Below, one piece after another: positions 20,891 through 34,745 of a stretch of 64,000 bases of DNA. Under the pieces are notes generated by a model. It saw only the letters and a program-made list of their open reading frames with translations, did no database searches and was not told the DNA's origin. Within the stretch, counting starts at the first letter, position 1, and every line of letters begins with the position of its first letter. This DNA is from Apostichopus japonicus (taxonomy: Eukaryota > Echinodermata > Holothuroidea > Aspidochirotida > Stichopodidae): contig NC_092577.1 of assembly GCF_037975245.1 (NCBI RefSeq), positions 1,794,001 through 1,858,000 of the forward strand, read 5' to 3'. The translations under genes and the position numbers were made by a program.

Positions 20891-23800
20891 ATTATATAAT
20901 ATGTTGTAAATATTTATTCCATTTTCTCTGTCTAATCTTGTATGTAGTTTCCTGGTTTATGTTAATGACTGCTGGGAGAATGAAAGTAATGTACTGTAAG
21001 AGACTATAGTAGAGGACCTTTAATGAAATTTCGTAATGTAACCATAGCAACATATGTTACAACAATTTAACCGATAATGTGAGTTTGCAAAGAGATGTAC
21101 AAACCATCTCTGTTAAATTAATTAACTTCTTTTGTTTCATAGCTCTGACTTATATTAAATTGGAGTGTTATTTGTTTGTGTCCAGCTTTGTAAAGATAGA
21201 AGAAATATACCCAATTACTCTTACTAGAACTTTCTTGTTATATTTGCACTTAAAACAAAGGATAATTTTTTTTAGCTCATCCAAGTAAACTGGTGTGGCA
21301 TGGGGAATGGGTGTACAGAGATGAGTTAACCCCCTTTCGATTTCAGATTGTGATTCATGTTGGTTAGTTGAAAGATGTTGTTATATTTTGTTGAAGATTT
21401 TAACATCTTCTTTTTTTTTCACAAAATGAATATCGGCAATTTATTTTTCCTTCAGAAACAATTTTCACGACCCTAAAGGTGTCGCGACCCCAACTTCTAA
21501 TACCAAGGGTGTAAGCCAACCTAACTTAACTAGCTGATAAACAGGAAGGAGAGAAAACACAGTATATATACCTGTTGCCATGGTAAATGCTTTTGCATTA
21601 GATGGGAGTATAGATTGCACAGTGTAAAGGATAGTTTAGCATCAAAACAAATATCCATATGATTGATACATTTCAATCTAGTGGTTTCAGATTTTGGGAC
21701 TTGGGATGGTAGGGTTGTAAACTACTACTGTATATCACAAAATGTCAGAGTTGTAACAGCAAATGAATAAAACTTTATTACTGAAACTTCCCTCATAGCA
21801 AACCCACAGAAGAGAGTGGCTACAAAATGTGGGAGTGTAACATACAAGAATAAATAATGTACAGTTACAAGTAAATATTAGCAAAGAAAAGTCAAATAAA
21901 TTTATTACCGTACTTCATTTCTGTAGGCTGTTTTATGGTCTGTTTAATACTGCAGCTACGACATGAAAGTTGTTACCTCCGTAGGGTATGGAACAAAAGG
22001 TTGTGGATCCATGGTGAAAATATATAACCCATCCCAGACCCAATAAGGCTTCAACACATTGTCAACAAGGCCATGACAAGTGCCTTTTGCCATTTGTGGT
22101 ATCCTAGATTTTGAGAAAGGATGAGGTGGTGAAGGGGAATTTAAGGGGGGGGGGTAGGTGGTTATACTTTGAGGGCCATGCTGACAAGCCAAAACAGATG
22201 CTGATGCAATATTAGATATAGTTATACTAAGCCCTGGTTGCCTTCAGGAGTTTTCTCAAAAGTTTTGCATATTTATTATAAAACTTGGAATGTAAATTTG
22301 AACTATGGACTCAGTTTTATTGATAATTTAGGTCAAAGGAGAGGCAGATGGTAGGTGAGAAAACTAGACAGGGTGATGGATGGTAATGTATGTTTATGAT
22401 TGGTAAGACCCCATGATGAGAACAAAGGACAATGGTACACCTTTATGGTTTAGTAAACTTTAAACTCTTGCCTTGTTATTCTCTGTTGCATGTCAAATGC
22501 AAGTTGGTTAAGTAATTTCAAGTGTCAACGATTGGACTATTCTTTTATAAACTTTGAATCAAAACAACTCGTTTTAAAACTGTATGACTTTAGGCACCAA
22601 TGTTAGTTTGATTTAATACATCATAGACGGTTAAAAAAATACAACTGCTATTAGTTCAGGTTGCATTTCTATTATTCTATTATTTTATGTTTTGAGAAAT
22701 AACCCTTGAAAGATTTGAGACCCAGGTCAGATCCTCAAATTCAATACAAAATTTAAGAGAAAAGGTAGTCATTTCTGGCCAACAAATCACATGTTTACAA
22801 TTTGTCCAGGACAAATGTTAAACTTGAATATCATCAAAGGGTGCTCAGATGTAGTTTATTTGTAATATGGACATACTTTGTGGTTGAGTTTCATTAATTA
22901 ATAAAACAATGGATGAACATTAATTACCCTTTCCTGGTGCACTGACGAGCTGATGTCATCATCAGTTATGCATTGAAAGGAGCATACCATAGATGACGTG
23001 TATTTTAATGCTGAAATATCCTTGAAAGGGCAATCCCACTCAAAGGTGAACATAACCACCCGATTTTCAAACTTGTCATATGTAAACAAATTTGGTATCA
23101 AAAAGTATGAACCGTGTGAACTTTTCTTGGTTACAGGGAGACCTGAATTGAATAACACAGTACCCTGGGCGCCTCTTTTGTTTTATTTTGCTTACTTAAT
23201 ACAAATACGCCATAGACATGTATGGTACTTATCCCTAGGGTGACCCCTCACCTAAAGAATCCTAAATAGGAAGGACTCGGAAATATTGTCCCTGGCTATG
23301 CACCACTAGACAGGGAAAGCTAGCACTTAACAATACCAATTCTAAAGACCAACTAGCTAGTGTTAATACAGAACCATGCTGAGTCCTGTAGTAATTAATC
23401 TGAAATGTGCAGTGTAAAGTATAACGTAGTACTAATGTAGTTTGCTGCATGGCTAGATCATAATGTGTACTACCTGTAGTATTAATCTATAATGTGCAGT
23501 GTTAATTATAACATAGTACTAATGTAGTTTGCTGCATGGCTAGATCATACTGTGTACTACCTGTAGTATTAATATATAATGTGCAGTGTTAATTATAACA
23601 TAGTACTAATGTAGTTTGCTGCATGGCTAGATCATAATGCATACTACCTGTAGTATTAATCTATCCCGTGCAGTGTTTATTATAACATACTGTAGTACTA
23701 ATGTAGTTTGCTGCATGGCTAGATCATACTGTGTACCTGTAGTATTAATCTATAATGTGCAGTGTAAAGTATAACATAGTACTAATGTAGTTTGCTGCAT

Positions 23801-25835
23801 GGCTAGATCAAACAGAAAGTTGGCTTGCTTTGTTGAAAGAACAACGACTGTCAACTAAATTAAGACATAGTCCATATTAAAGTATTACTGAAGTACTTAG
23901 TCAATATTTTTGGTGTTAACATATATTTATGTGGTGAGCAATAATGAAGATATGAAATATCACCAGACAGATCATGAGACAAAAAAAAACTGAAAGATTT
24001 AATCTCCTGCAACAGTGCCCCGAAATACATTTCTAAACTGCTCGCACATTTGATGTTTGTGTTCCACACCGAATATTCATTAAAAAAAAACAATCCTCAG
24101 AATGTGACAATTTTTACCCAAATGTTGCATTTTTATTTATGTGATTTGAAAGGACTGTATGCAGTTATAAAACCAATTTACTTAAGTTTGATTTGTCATC
24201 CCAAATCATGGATATTTTAGAAATCTAATTTTTCTAGGTACTCTGAAGGTGGTCCTTAAATAATGCAGTCTTGACTTTGATACTCGATAGACTTTGATGT
24301 GTGTGTGTTTGTGTTTTCGTAACATTTCTTCGGTTACAACTTCAATATGAATATTCATACTCACTCTATATCAATTATATTATATTATAAATATAAAAAT
24401 TTACAAAACCCAGCCACATGTCTTGGCTGAATCCAGCAAATCCAGTGACTGGCTGGATTTAAAATTCCAAATCCGGTCCATCCCTAGCTAATTTAAGAGA
24501 TGAACTGTTTTGGGAAATTTTCCATGAGTGTAACATCTGTCGGACATATTCAATTGACACTTGTATGAAACAACACGACATAAAGATAATTAAAAAAGTA
24601 GACATAAAAATTCAAATTTTGATATCTTGCATATATAATCTCTGAGTAATATTGGTGCAATCGTTTGTTCACTTCAAAGCAACAAATTTTGCAAGAATCT
24701 GAAGATTTCTCATTTTTCCTAATACTCATTTTTCTGTCCATTATAATGACTGCGAAACTATTGGGCACAACTCAAAAGTGAGTAGCACCAAACAATTGTG
24801 TTGGGATTTTTGCCAACTTCAGAATATTGATCTACACTTTTTGGAGCTTGGGACATCCATAGACCAAACCAGTTTTCATACTTTTGTGAACATCATTTCT
24901 GAAAAGTGGAGATAGAGTACTAGATCAAGGCTCAGTTCCCATGAAAGGGTCCTGAGTGGTGGGCCAAAACATTTTACAGACCAACTGGTGCATTATAACA
25001 TCCCAAATTCCCAAGACAACATACTGTAGATTTATAGCTTTAAATAGTCCACCTTTAATTTCAGATGATAAAGGAATTTGTTTGTTTGTGGTTTGGATGT
25101 CAGTTTATTCTCAAAATGAAAACTTGTAGTAGGGCATGTTAATCATAGTTTTATTGAACCAGCAGTATTTCTATTAAAATGGCTTGGAAACTAGTGACCA
25201 GAGTACTATTCACCATGTAGCTAGATACTCACATGATGTGCAGTGGACTTCATTACAACGACTGAATACATTCTATAGATTATGCAAATTTATTTGTTCC
25301 AAACCATTTACTTAAAATTTATTAAAATATCAAAGCCCTAGAGCCATATTTTATGTTAAAGTATAAACTTTGCATAATTGTGACCAAACAATGTAATATA
25401 CAGGTCATATAACAGACACCAGTTTTCCATATGTGTTATATACAACAGTGCAATACCACAGCTGTGCCTTGTTAATATAATAGCTAAGTTACTGTAGCAA
25501 TAAGTCAATATAAGTTTCAGCTGTGATTCCTTTATAAAACAAACCTGAAAATGGTGACTAGAGTAAAACATTCGTCTCTGAACATCTCAAGATATGGAAA
25601 GACTTGCTGTGATTGCAATTCCTAAATATAATTTCAAAGCTATACATTTACCCGACACCAACCCATTGCTTGATATGAAAGCACTAAATCCATATAAATG
25701 GTATTACGTGGTCACTTTGAATCAATCTATGGTGGCTTAATAGGGACATAGGAAAGAAAGAAAAATTAAGATAAAAATTCAAAATTTTGATATTTGGGGA
25801 CCTCCCCCCCCCCATGCATGACCCTATCAAGCCAC
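20891..25835. other. Intergenic region, no gene seen
   Basis: AT-rich DNA between the RDM1 3' end and the LINE tail at 25845. Open frames are short and featureless. It contains an 84-92-bp tandem array at 23388-23812 and, at 24412-24486, CCAGCCACATG...CCGGTCCATCCCTAG, which may be a decayed relative of the hAT-like ends at 880-1661. Confidence 0.6.
23388..23812. repeat. Tandem repeat, about 87-bp unit, five copies
   Basis: GTAGTTTGCTGCATGGCTAG recurs at 23437, 23524, 23611, 23703 and 23787 (spacings 87, 87, 92, 84). Units also share GTAGTATTAATCTATAATGT. Confidence 0.92.
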
Positions 25836-25844
25836 TATCATTCT

Positions 25845-26704
25845 TTTTTTCTTTTATTTTTTATTATTATCATTCCATCAAGTATCCAAACAATGTACAT
25901 TTCATAATAACATATACTTTATGACCATTAGTCAATATTATCCACAACAACCAATAAATCATTAACCTTCAAATAAAGATTTCCAGTTATGCCATCTGAC
26001 ATCAAATGCATTTTGCTTACAATTAGTTTGATACATAAACTTTTCTTTTAAATAAAAATTCTTTAGATCAATTTTACCATAGCTAAATGAAGGTTTCTCT
26101 TTTTTAACCTTACTTTTGTAAACACAAAATGTCAGAACCAGAAGGATGTTATTAAACACATAGTCTTTGTACAAATAATTTCCAAACAGAACAAGCTTTT
26201 TACTAACTGCAATATTGATATTCAATTTGATTTGCACCCAGTTTTGAAAATCCCTCCATACTTTCTGGGTGTAGCCGCATTCCCAAAATAAATGAATTAA
26301 ACTCTCATCTGCCACACCACAAAAAGTGCACAATGGATCATTGGTTTTGCCAATTTTAACCATGAGAGTATTTGTCCCTAAAATTCTGTTAAGAAGACGA
26401 AATTGGAACCAATGAAGCTTCACCTCAGAAGTACATTTCCAGTTGTATGAGCACACCTTATACCAATCTACTTCAGAAAAAAGTGGGGACAAGAGCATGT
26501 TCCATTTGTGAATACATTTATATTGGACCTTATTATTTGTTAATAAAATATTATAAAACCTTTTACACCCTTTTGGATCCATAAGAACAGTTTTTATATG
26601 AAAGCCTTGAAATGGGAGTGCAAGAGAATCATTTCTATGGCCTAAAAGACCAGAAAAAGATTTCTCTATTGCCTTTTTAATACCATGCAAGTGAAGAAAA
26701 TTTG
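25845..26704 (-). mobile_element. L1/Tx1-like LINE, 5'-truncated ORF2 C-terminus
   Basis: Flanked by a 9-bp duplication TATCATTCT (25836-25844 and 26705-26713). On the minus strand the frame is open from the truncation point to a stop at 25962. It begins NFLHLHGIKKAIEKSF and contains the zinc-binding segment that follows L1-type reverse transcriptases: KLHWFQFRLLNRILGTN, then CTFCGVADESLIHLFWEC (CxxC...HxxxxC). A short A/T-rich 3' tail follows. The intact frame and clean duplication suggest a fairly recent insertion. No polymerase domain is present. Confidence 0.85.
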
Positions 26705-26713
26705 TATCATTCT

Positions 26714-29424
26714 AAGCGAGCTTATGATGTCTTATTCATGTCACACACCTGACCAAACTTTACAAAAAAAATTAAATATTTACAAGACAGTGACACAAGG
26801 CTTAAAAGTTCAAGCTATTTTTTGGCTAATTGCTAGTTGAAGGTAAAAGATGACACTTGTAGATTTCCTACCCGGTGAAAACTTCATGCAACCTTGCTAT
26901 GTGTATTATATCAACAGGAATTTTATTTTAGCCAGTAGAAATGTGTTTTTGCGTGCACTGCCAATGTTTATCATGCCACTAAAATTGTGCAATTCAAGGC
27001 CTGGACACAGCCATGATGTTATATGCTTTCATGTTTGTACCTGAAAACATAATGTGGCAATTTAGTCTCCCAAAAATTACAACATAAAAATGATATTTGG
27101 CTTAAGATTTGCTGATGAAAAAAAAACATTGGATTAAATGGTACTGAATTAGATTATTAAGCAGATAGCAAAATGATATTAACTATGTAGATGCCTTATA
27201 GTATAGTGAGGTATCCAATCAGTGTGTGAATATTACTTGCAGCCTAACTGTAACCATAGTGACAAAAACCATGTACCTGTACAAGCCAACATTCCAAAAT
27301 GCACACAGTTGGACTATATATATTATATGTGTCAAAACATGAAGGGTGCAGAAAGAGTTTAAAAAAACGTCATTAATCGGCCTGAAATTAACATATATTT
27401 TCTACGCATGAAGAATTTTTGTGCGACCTGAAAATTTCCATCGCCTACAAAAATTATCCATCATTCTCTCTACATATGGTCATGAAATGACATGAATATT
27501 CATGTTATGGCATGCAGCAGTTCAGCACTTTGTAAAAGGCAATTGGATTAACATGCACACATGAACACCCAAAACTGAATCAAATGTGATTGATTGGTCA
27601 ATTCTCAAATGGTGTTTCTTGTTTTCTTTTCATATACCTGTATTATTCCTCTTTCATGACATAAATGTTATCCAAGATTTAAAGGTCACATTTTTTTTAT
27701 TTAATGCTGATTTTGTTTTTGCTTTTTGCCGTGCAATTTAAAAAGGCATAAATTGGCTTGCTGGTTTTGGAGATGAATCTTAGAGCGAGAAAAAATTAGG
27801 CTTTCATGCTCTGATTAATATGAACGTGACAGAAATTTCAAGGAAACAGTTACATTGCAAAGAAGCATATATGTTGAGAGGTATTTATCTGGTAGAGAAC
27901 ACAGGATCTTTAGAAAGCAGATTTTGTGAAACTTAGTTCAGAAGAGAGACTGCCAGCATTGGTGTGGAAAATGTAAATGAAAGTCTTTGAAAGAAGAAAA
28001 TAAGGATTCACCTAATCCACTTATTTGTTTAAAATTGAAAGAAACTCTGCAAATCTGTCACAAAAATTAGCAAACAACAGCAAGCAAATAACAGAGGAAT
28101 GAAAGAAAAGAACATGAAAACAGAGGCACTAAGTCAAGTTTTCTTTGAAAGGTCATCAATATTGCCTGCTAAACTTTAGCTACAGTAAATGTGAACAAAA
28201 GTTTTGGACAAAAAGGAACACTCACTAATTTACAGAAGGTTTTATGCTCAAAATATTGCTCTCTGACATTTATGAAGCCAAGATATACAAAAAATATAAC
28301 ATGGTCTCTATTTACATGAAAGAAACATTTCAATAAAAAAGTAAAATGGCACTATTAAAAATCGAAGCAACTGTGGTTCCACGATGTCATATTTAGACTT
28401 GCTCAAGTCGTTGTGAGTGACGGAATATTAAATACTGTCTATTATACAATATTTCTCTAAAATAGAATAAGATTATTCTGAGCGGTTTGAGACAATTGTT
28501 GTTCATCACAGCCAGCTATCTGTTACATATAGACCAATAATGAAGGTTTGGGTTTGTGTCACCTGGCTGTTGAGGGTGGGATGAGGTGGGGGGTGCAGAG
28601 GCAGGGATTGAGGAGCGTGTGGTTTGTTCATCATGGCTTTGTTTCCGAATAGTCAAATGATGAAGGTTGGGGTTTGTGTCTCCTGACTGTTGAGGGTGGG
28701 GGGGTGGGGGTTTAGGTTGGAGGGTGAGGAGGTAAGGGTTGAGGAGGGTGTGGTTTGTTCGTCATGGATATTGTTTCCGAATAGTCAAATGATGAAGCTT
28801 GGGTTCGTGTCTCATTAAAAGAGGACTCAAAACAAACCTTCATACATTTTGTGATTAAAACAAAGAAAGTGCTCTGTGAGTGGTTTCCAAAAGAGAGGGG
28901 TAAATACTTTGAGCATTGGTAACAACTATTGGTCATTTCTTGCATGTCTTGGTGTAATGATTACAAACTAACCCAAATTACCCTATTGGTCTTCATATCT
29001 GTAGGATAAAAAATACTCCCAGTGTCTGTGGATTCCACTCGACAAGGTAAAGATTTTGATAACTTTTGCAAACTGTTTAAAAGTTAGAGGAAATGTTTTG
29101 AGCCTAAATTAGAATGAAATTCTATTTAAGGAGGCATACTACATGACCAGCAGAGGAAACAAATTTAAACAACCAGAGCAAAAAGTATTTTAAAGTTTCG
29201 TCAAGTTTAAGGGCAATACTGAATAATCAGGAAGCAGATTTACAGTATATTACCGCACAAGGTAAGAACACAAACATATTATGTAAATACTGATGGCTTT
29301 GCGCTATTCGAACATGCCTCACCTTATAAACACAGCAATCTCCCTTATTTAATAAACCTGGTAAGTTCCGTAACCCTTGTGTACCAACCAGACAAAAATG
29401 AAACCTTTGAAAAACCCACTCAAG
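26714..29424. other. Intergenic region, no gene seen
   Basis: AT-rich DNA without convincing exons. The only structure I found is a two-copy repeat near its right end (28540-28800). Confidence 0.55.
28540..28805. repeat. Two-copy tandem duplication with G-rich core
   Basis: Units begin AATGATGAAGGTTTGGGTTT (28540) and AATGATGAAGGTTGGGGTTT (about 28657), and a third start lies near 28788. Each contains a G/T-rich stretch and GTGTGGTTTGTTC...CATGG followed by TTGTTTCCGAATAGTCAAAT. Confidence 0.8.
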
Positions 29425-31638
29425 TTAAAGACAGAAATATTTCAAAATCGACAGAAAGGTCAGCGAGTATACGAATGGCGACCTCGTCCAGTCGATGGAG
29501 ATCGCACCACTGCCCTCGCAGACCTCCAGGCTTTTACGAGAGACGCAGTCGCCGGTCACCGGTGTTGTGACGACGCTGACCCTGTACTCGTGCCCGTCGG
29601 CGTACTCGCAGGGTCCGCAGGTCGACTTATCGGGGCACTCCTCGTCCGGGGTGCACCAACCGTAAACCCCGACGAAATGATGACCGGAAAAGTATTCTGG
29701 ATCTTCGTGGTTCAGGTAGACACTCCTCTGGCTTATGTCTGCGAGTTTCCAGGCGTGGTCGTTAACGGTCGGTCTGACGATCGAACGAGAAACCAATAAT
29801 TCTGGGTACGCGTACGAGGTCGGACATTCATTCGGGTCCAGGCAGTTCTCCAGACGGACTTCGATGTTCGTGCAGGTGTCGGGAACACAGAATCTATAGT
29901 AATGGTAACCATTCCTGTCCAGGTTGCTACTTATCTCCCCGTCCAATCCAATCTCCGAGTGAGGGTGGGTTGTTTCGACACTCTCCACGAGAATATCATA
30001 TCGGGCATCTGTTATATAATACATATATATGAACCTCATTACATTTAATTCAGGCATAGGAAGAAAAACCTTACTATAATCCAGGAAAGCTACCCTTCCC
30101 CCCATATATCTGTGTGAACTAATAGACATAAAATATCAGCCTATAAATGTCACACAAATACGTCTGGTACCCCCATCTCATTCCCAGCCAAAATAGTACG
30201 CCTCTCAGAGAGTTGGCAACCTTTATCTCACCCTCAGTGAGGACTGTCCTTCTCCTTCACCCAGGTAGCTTCAATATAATCCAAGTGAATCAAAAAGAAA
30301 CAACCCATTTGTACTGTTTCATACAATGGTACCTTCAAATTATTGTTGGACATGAAGTACTTAAATTATATTAAGTGGTACTAATGGAATTCCTTGAGTA
30401 ATTACTTGAAACAATTAGGAGCGAAGTGTGGACATGACCATCAAAACTCACCATTGTCCCCAGAGTGTACTTCTTCAGAACAGAAGCTGTGTACCCCAAT
30501 GTAGTATGTACCCACAGTAAACTCAGGGTCCCAGCTTGATATAACCAGGTCCTCACTACCCCAGTTGTATGAAGACCATGTGAGAGTCAGGTAGTGTGGG
30601 TATCTATTGGGGCTCTTTCCCACATATACGTTAGGCTCACCAGACTTCTGAGTAATCTGAGGGTGGAAGGAGGCAATCAAAGTTGTGACTTTATAACAAA
30701 GTAAGAAGAAAAGGAGGAAACCAATACCTTGATCACAATCAGTTTATATATTCATTTATTTGTTTTATCGCCAATTGTGTACAAAGGAAAGGAAGTCTCC
30801 TAAAAAGTCATAAAAGACTTAACAAGGTAGGAGACTCCCTGGGAGAAAAGAAAAGAAAAATGAACAAATATTTATAATACAGAATATACGTTTGAATATA
30901 CAGAATATACGTAATACAGAATAAAACAGTTGACCAGTTAGACTTGAGGACTGGGTCATAATTGTTTCGGTTTTTAGATAATTTTTTGGCTTCTGTGGTA
31001 GCGACTGTAAAGCACAAAAGCACATGTCAGATAGATGAACTTAAATTCTGTGGAAGGTATTCCAAGCCCGAAAGTTGCAGTGCCTTTCAGATAGTTCTCT
31101 TGTAGCTATATGTAAACTTAAGCACAGAAATACATATTGGAGATTACTGGATGCACATATTTCAAATCCCCTATGGGTATCCATGGGGCGAAGCCCCCAC
31201 ATTGCTTAGCATTCTGTTAGCCTAATATTACCCATGTTTGGAAGTAAGGGAGAATGTTTCAGTTTGTTTTATGGCAGCCGACAGTGCGGGAAGGGGGCGA
31301 CAACCCCCATCCCCACATAATTCCGACGTTTACCTCTAAAACTCTATCATCCCTATCTCCTCTTCTACCCACTCGTGTAAACTACCCCCCTCCCCAACCC
31401 ACCCACCCCCCCACATACACATATACACACATGAAGCACCCAAAACTACCTTGACACGCAAATCCTTGCAGGGATCTACTACTTCTACCGAGTAATATGT
31501 GTACTTCATACAAGAAGCATGTTGATCAGTTAACGATTCTCCCACGGTGAGTTTAATGTGGTCCGGTTCTTCTCCGTGGTCCCCTGAACACGTGAGGAAC
31601 AGACTCGTCAGGAGCAGTACAGCGATCTGGTCATTCAT
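29425..31638 (-). CDS. Secreted or GPI-anchored protein with two PPC-like domains
   Basis: Coding exons 31638-31450, 30656-30452 and 30008-29425 join in phase at AG/GT borders for 325 residues. The start MNDQIAVLLLTSLFLTCSG is a typical signal peptide. Residues about 25-145 and 150-300 look like two diverged copies of one beta-rich module. Both have a Y-Y-x-x-V/C start (YTYYSVEVVDPC; YHYYRFCVPDTC) and an L-x-V/V-x-L strand, then P...Y-L-x-V/W, and end on G-x-Y-Y-I-G-V-H or H-H-F-V-G-V-Y-G-W. That pattern resembles the bacterial pre-peptidase C-terminal (PPC) fold. The second module is cysteine-rich (CTPDEECPDKSTCGPC). The C-terminus PFVYSLTFLSILKYFCL is hydrophobic, suggesting GPI attachment or a membrane anchor. 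An upstream in-frame ATG at 31710 exists, but a TCTCTAG acceptor just before 31638 favours the later start. Function is unknown; ligand binding or matrix adhesion is speculation. Confidence 0.8.
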
Positions 31639-31925
31639 GGTAAAGTAATATCTAGAGAGTATAAGACAATGAAACAAAAAAATAAGTACGCATGCGCAAG
31701 AAGTATGCACCTAGCAACAAAAATGACTGTACATCAAACTACTTATAGAAAATCACAGGACTCGTCAGGAGCAGTACAGGGAACTGGTTATTCATGATAA
31801 AATAATATCTAGAGAACGGTATAAGAAAATGAAACAAAAAATAAGTACGCTGGCGCAAGAAGTATGCACCTAGCAACACAAATGACTGTACATCAAGCTA
31901 CTTATAGAAAAATCACAGGACTCGA
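31602..31925. repeat. Tandem duplication covering the start of the PPC-like gene
   Basis: Two 157-bp units begin GACTCGTCAGGAGCAGTACA at 31602 and 31759. The first contains the real start codon and first residues of the PPC-like gene. The second carries a decayed copy (minus strand MNNQFPVLLLTS) together with the upstream acceptor TATCTAGA. Confidence 0.9.
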
Positions 31926-34745
31926 ACATTTGTGTTCAATAAGAAAATTTCGATCCGGCAAATCAAGGATATCATTGAATCCTGTTTTGAGTTAGCGATG
32001 ATGTTCTCTGTTCCCTTCCCTCCCCACACCCAGGGAACCTGTGCCTCGAATGACGTTTACATCTTCAAGTTACCGAGCCACACAGAAGTAAAACATGAAA
32101 CCATTAAGACCCACCGGACTGAACGAAACCCGATTCCACTCCCTGGGTCGAAGCGTTTACCTTTACTTACTAAGCCGACCTCACATAGGTATATATGAGA
32201 TAGGAACGGCAAGAATTGGTACTCGGCGTACAGACTGAAAGTATGTATATACCCGTCTGAGCAACAACTCGCAATGATGAACAGGCAAGATCATAACACG
32301 TCAACTGTGAAACGAGGGGAGGGGTCCGGGGTAATTGAGCGAGGACAGAGTGATGATAATTTTAGATAAATTTGATTGCTGTTTTGATGCCATGTGGGCG
32401 TTATGAAACGCACTGGCAACGAGAGTCACATCGGGATCCAGGGACCACTTTTTGAAGTCTTCAATTTACCTTAAGTATATTAACAATGATACTACTTTAT
32501 TATCCATCCCATCATATTCTCCCTCCCCTCAATTCTGGCGGAGGCCCACACCCCCCCCCCCCCGCCCGCCAGCCTTGGTGAGGCCTGATGACACGCATAT
32601 TCATGCAGTAGTCTAACAACTGAGGTAACCAACGTACGTTATGCGATCAGTCGCATAGGTGGTTGAATACAATTTCTTTTCTTGGAAATAGACACTTTCC
32701 TGGTTGTATCCGGTGAAACACAGAAACTTATTCACAGAACCGCGTTTTTAGTTATGCTGAGGTAACTCTTTGTACAGACAGAAAGTGAAAACCAAACTAT
32801 GCACTGACATGGTCTTTTCATTAAAAAATAACGGCCATGTAGTCCGATTCTGACATTTTAATCAAACGCGTTGGGAAAAAGTGGGAAAACCCCTTTCTAT
32901 CATAGCAGAAGCACACATCCCTCGGTAGTTTCCGCAAACAAATCTTAAGCTTGGAAGCTCGACAGATGTATTGCGTAGACCTCGATACATCGCGCTAATG
33001 AAAAGACTTTAACCAATTTGATTACAAATTTGTTACATGTCACGGCTGATTATACAATTATCGAGAAAATCAATGATGTTACATTCCAAATACCAGCACT
33101 TAAATGTCGACACCAGTCATATACCGCAGATGTATACCGAGCCTATCATGTACTACTACGCCTATTGCATAACGTACTGAACCTAGCCTACTTTGTAATA
33201 AGCTTCAGGGAGTTGAACCCTGCAACTGCCAGAAGATTAATCAGTGATAAGAACAATTAACCATCTATAGAATATAATTCAAAGCGATATTATGGTGGTT
33301 TAAGTTCATTGATTAACACAATTTATCTACACAGTTAGGTCAAAACTACACCCAACCTTTTTTTTAACGTACGTGAAGATTTTTGTGATTTGGTAAAAAA
33401 AAAGGGATGTCGTCATAGTTACACAGAGTTATAAAGTGACTATACTGCAGTCCAGTTCCTGTATGGACTTATGGGAAGGTTTTATCTGGTAAATATAGTT
33501 TTCATTCACACAACCATATGTAGAGTTATAGAAGAAGATATTGAAAAATTTGATAATTAGGCCTTCAACTACATAACAGTGCATATATAAATATCACGGG
33601 AATACCCCTTTAACTACCGACTTTAGTATGTACAGTTATGACGAAGTTCATCTATAGGCTATTTAGATTGTAGCGTGTACAACAAAATTGTCATCACTTT
33701 TTTTGAAGAGTAACAACACCCTAGACAATCATCGGTTTCATATCTGGAATAAAAGGGCATATGTTTTACATTTTCTGTAGATACCGTGTATGTATATGCC
33801 CACTTGGACTTTAATCTCCATGCGAATTCACCATTGACGGGTGAAGTATACACGATAATATGGTTGTGGTGAATGCTACTTTAAAATGTTATTTAGCCAT
33901 TCACCGATATTGATATATCTCTATACGTCAAGTATGTGACGTCATCGGTCGCATACCACACGTGTCACTCTGATCGTATCTTCTTTAACAGCACATTGTG
34001 CTGTTTTGTATACGTAGGATGATTAAGAGAGAGGGATGTATGTTGATAAATGGGAGCTAAGCTGCCACAACACCATATATATTACAAAGAACATTATACA
34101 CGAAGTTAATGCAGGTTGTAACATAAATAGCAAGAAGGCCTACTCAGCGATGTTTAAATGACTTATATAGCCTATGTGTATGTGTGGTGATAGAGTCAGC
34201 CCTTACTGGCGGCGAAGGGGTTTGTATTGTAACGTATAAAGTAGAAATATTAGATGTTCCCATCATGCACCTCTAACTTTGCTCACGGCCTGGCCGACCC
34301 CTTGAAATTGAGAGCCACTACAGCACGAGCAAGCCGTAATTACCCTGTCCGGCATCACCGCGTCATGCACAACCAACATCAATATGATAAACAAAGGCTG
34401 CAAAATCTTGCACTTTTATCGCCAGCTATTTTTTCAGTCTACGATTGGTATACCTTCTCACCCTCCAAAGAAGGGCACTGCGAGGTTTAAGGTTAAAACC
34501 CCACGAGGAGGCTCTGGTGTTCAATACCCCTTCACACACCCGGCGCCCTCCATTCCCCTCCCAATAAGCGCTGGAGTTATTATATATTCCAGAGGAAAAC
34601 AATTACGTGTCTTAAGTATTCGGGATTAGATTGAATGGATTGAAACATATAGTGCGTGCGTCCACGTCAGACGTTTGTATAATATATCAAGCGCCATATT
34701 ACCTAACATGGATATTCTTATCTTGATTATTAGGCCTAGGCTAAT
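31926..34745. other. Intergenic region upstream of the PPC-like gene, no gene seen
   Basis: Short frames only, none with a recognisable domain. A C16-type run with adjacent GCCCGCC lies near 32552. Promoter and upstream non-coding exon(s) of the PPC-like gene probably lie at its left end, but I cannot place them. Confidence 0.5.

Noticed and set aside
24412..24486. Possible hAT-like end (CCGGTCCATCCCTAG)
   Set aside because: Only one end is recognisable and no target duplication was found.
29377..29799. A 140-codon plus-strand frame rich in charged residues
   Set aside because: It is antisense to the third exon of the PPC-like gene, whose splice phases and protein pattern are clearly better.
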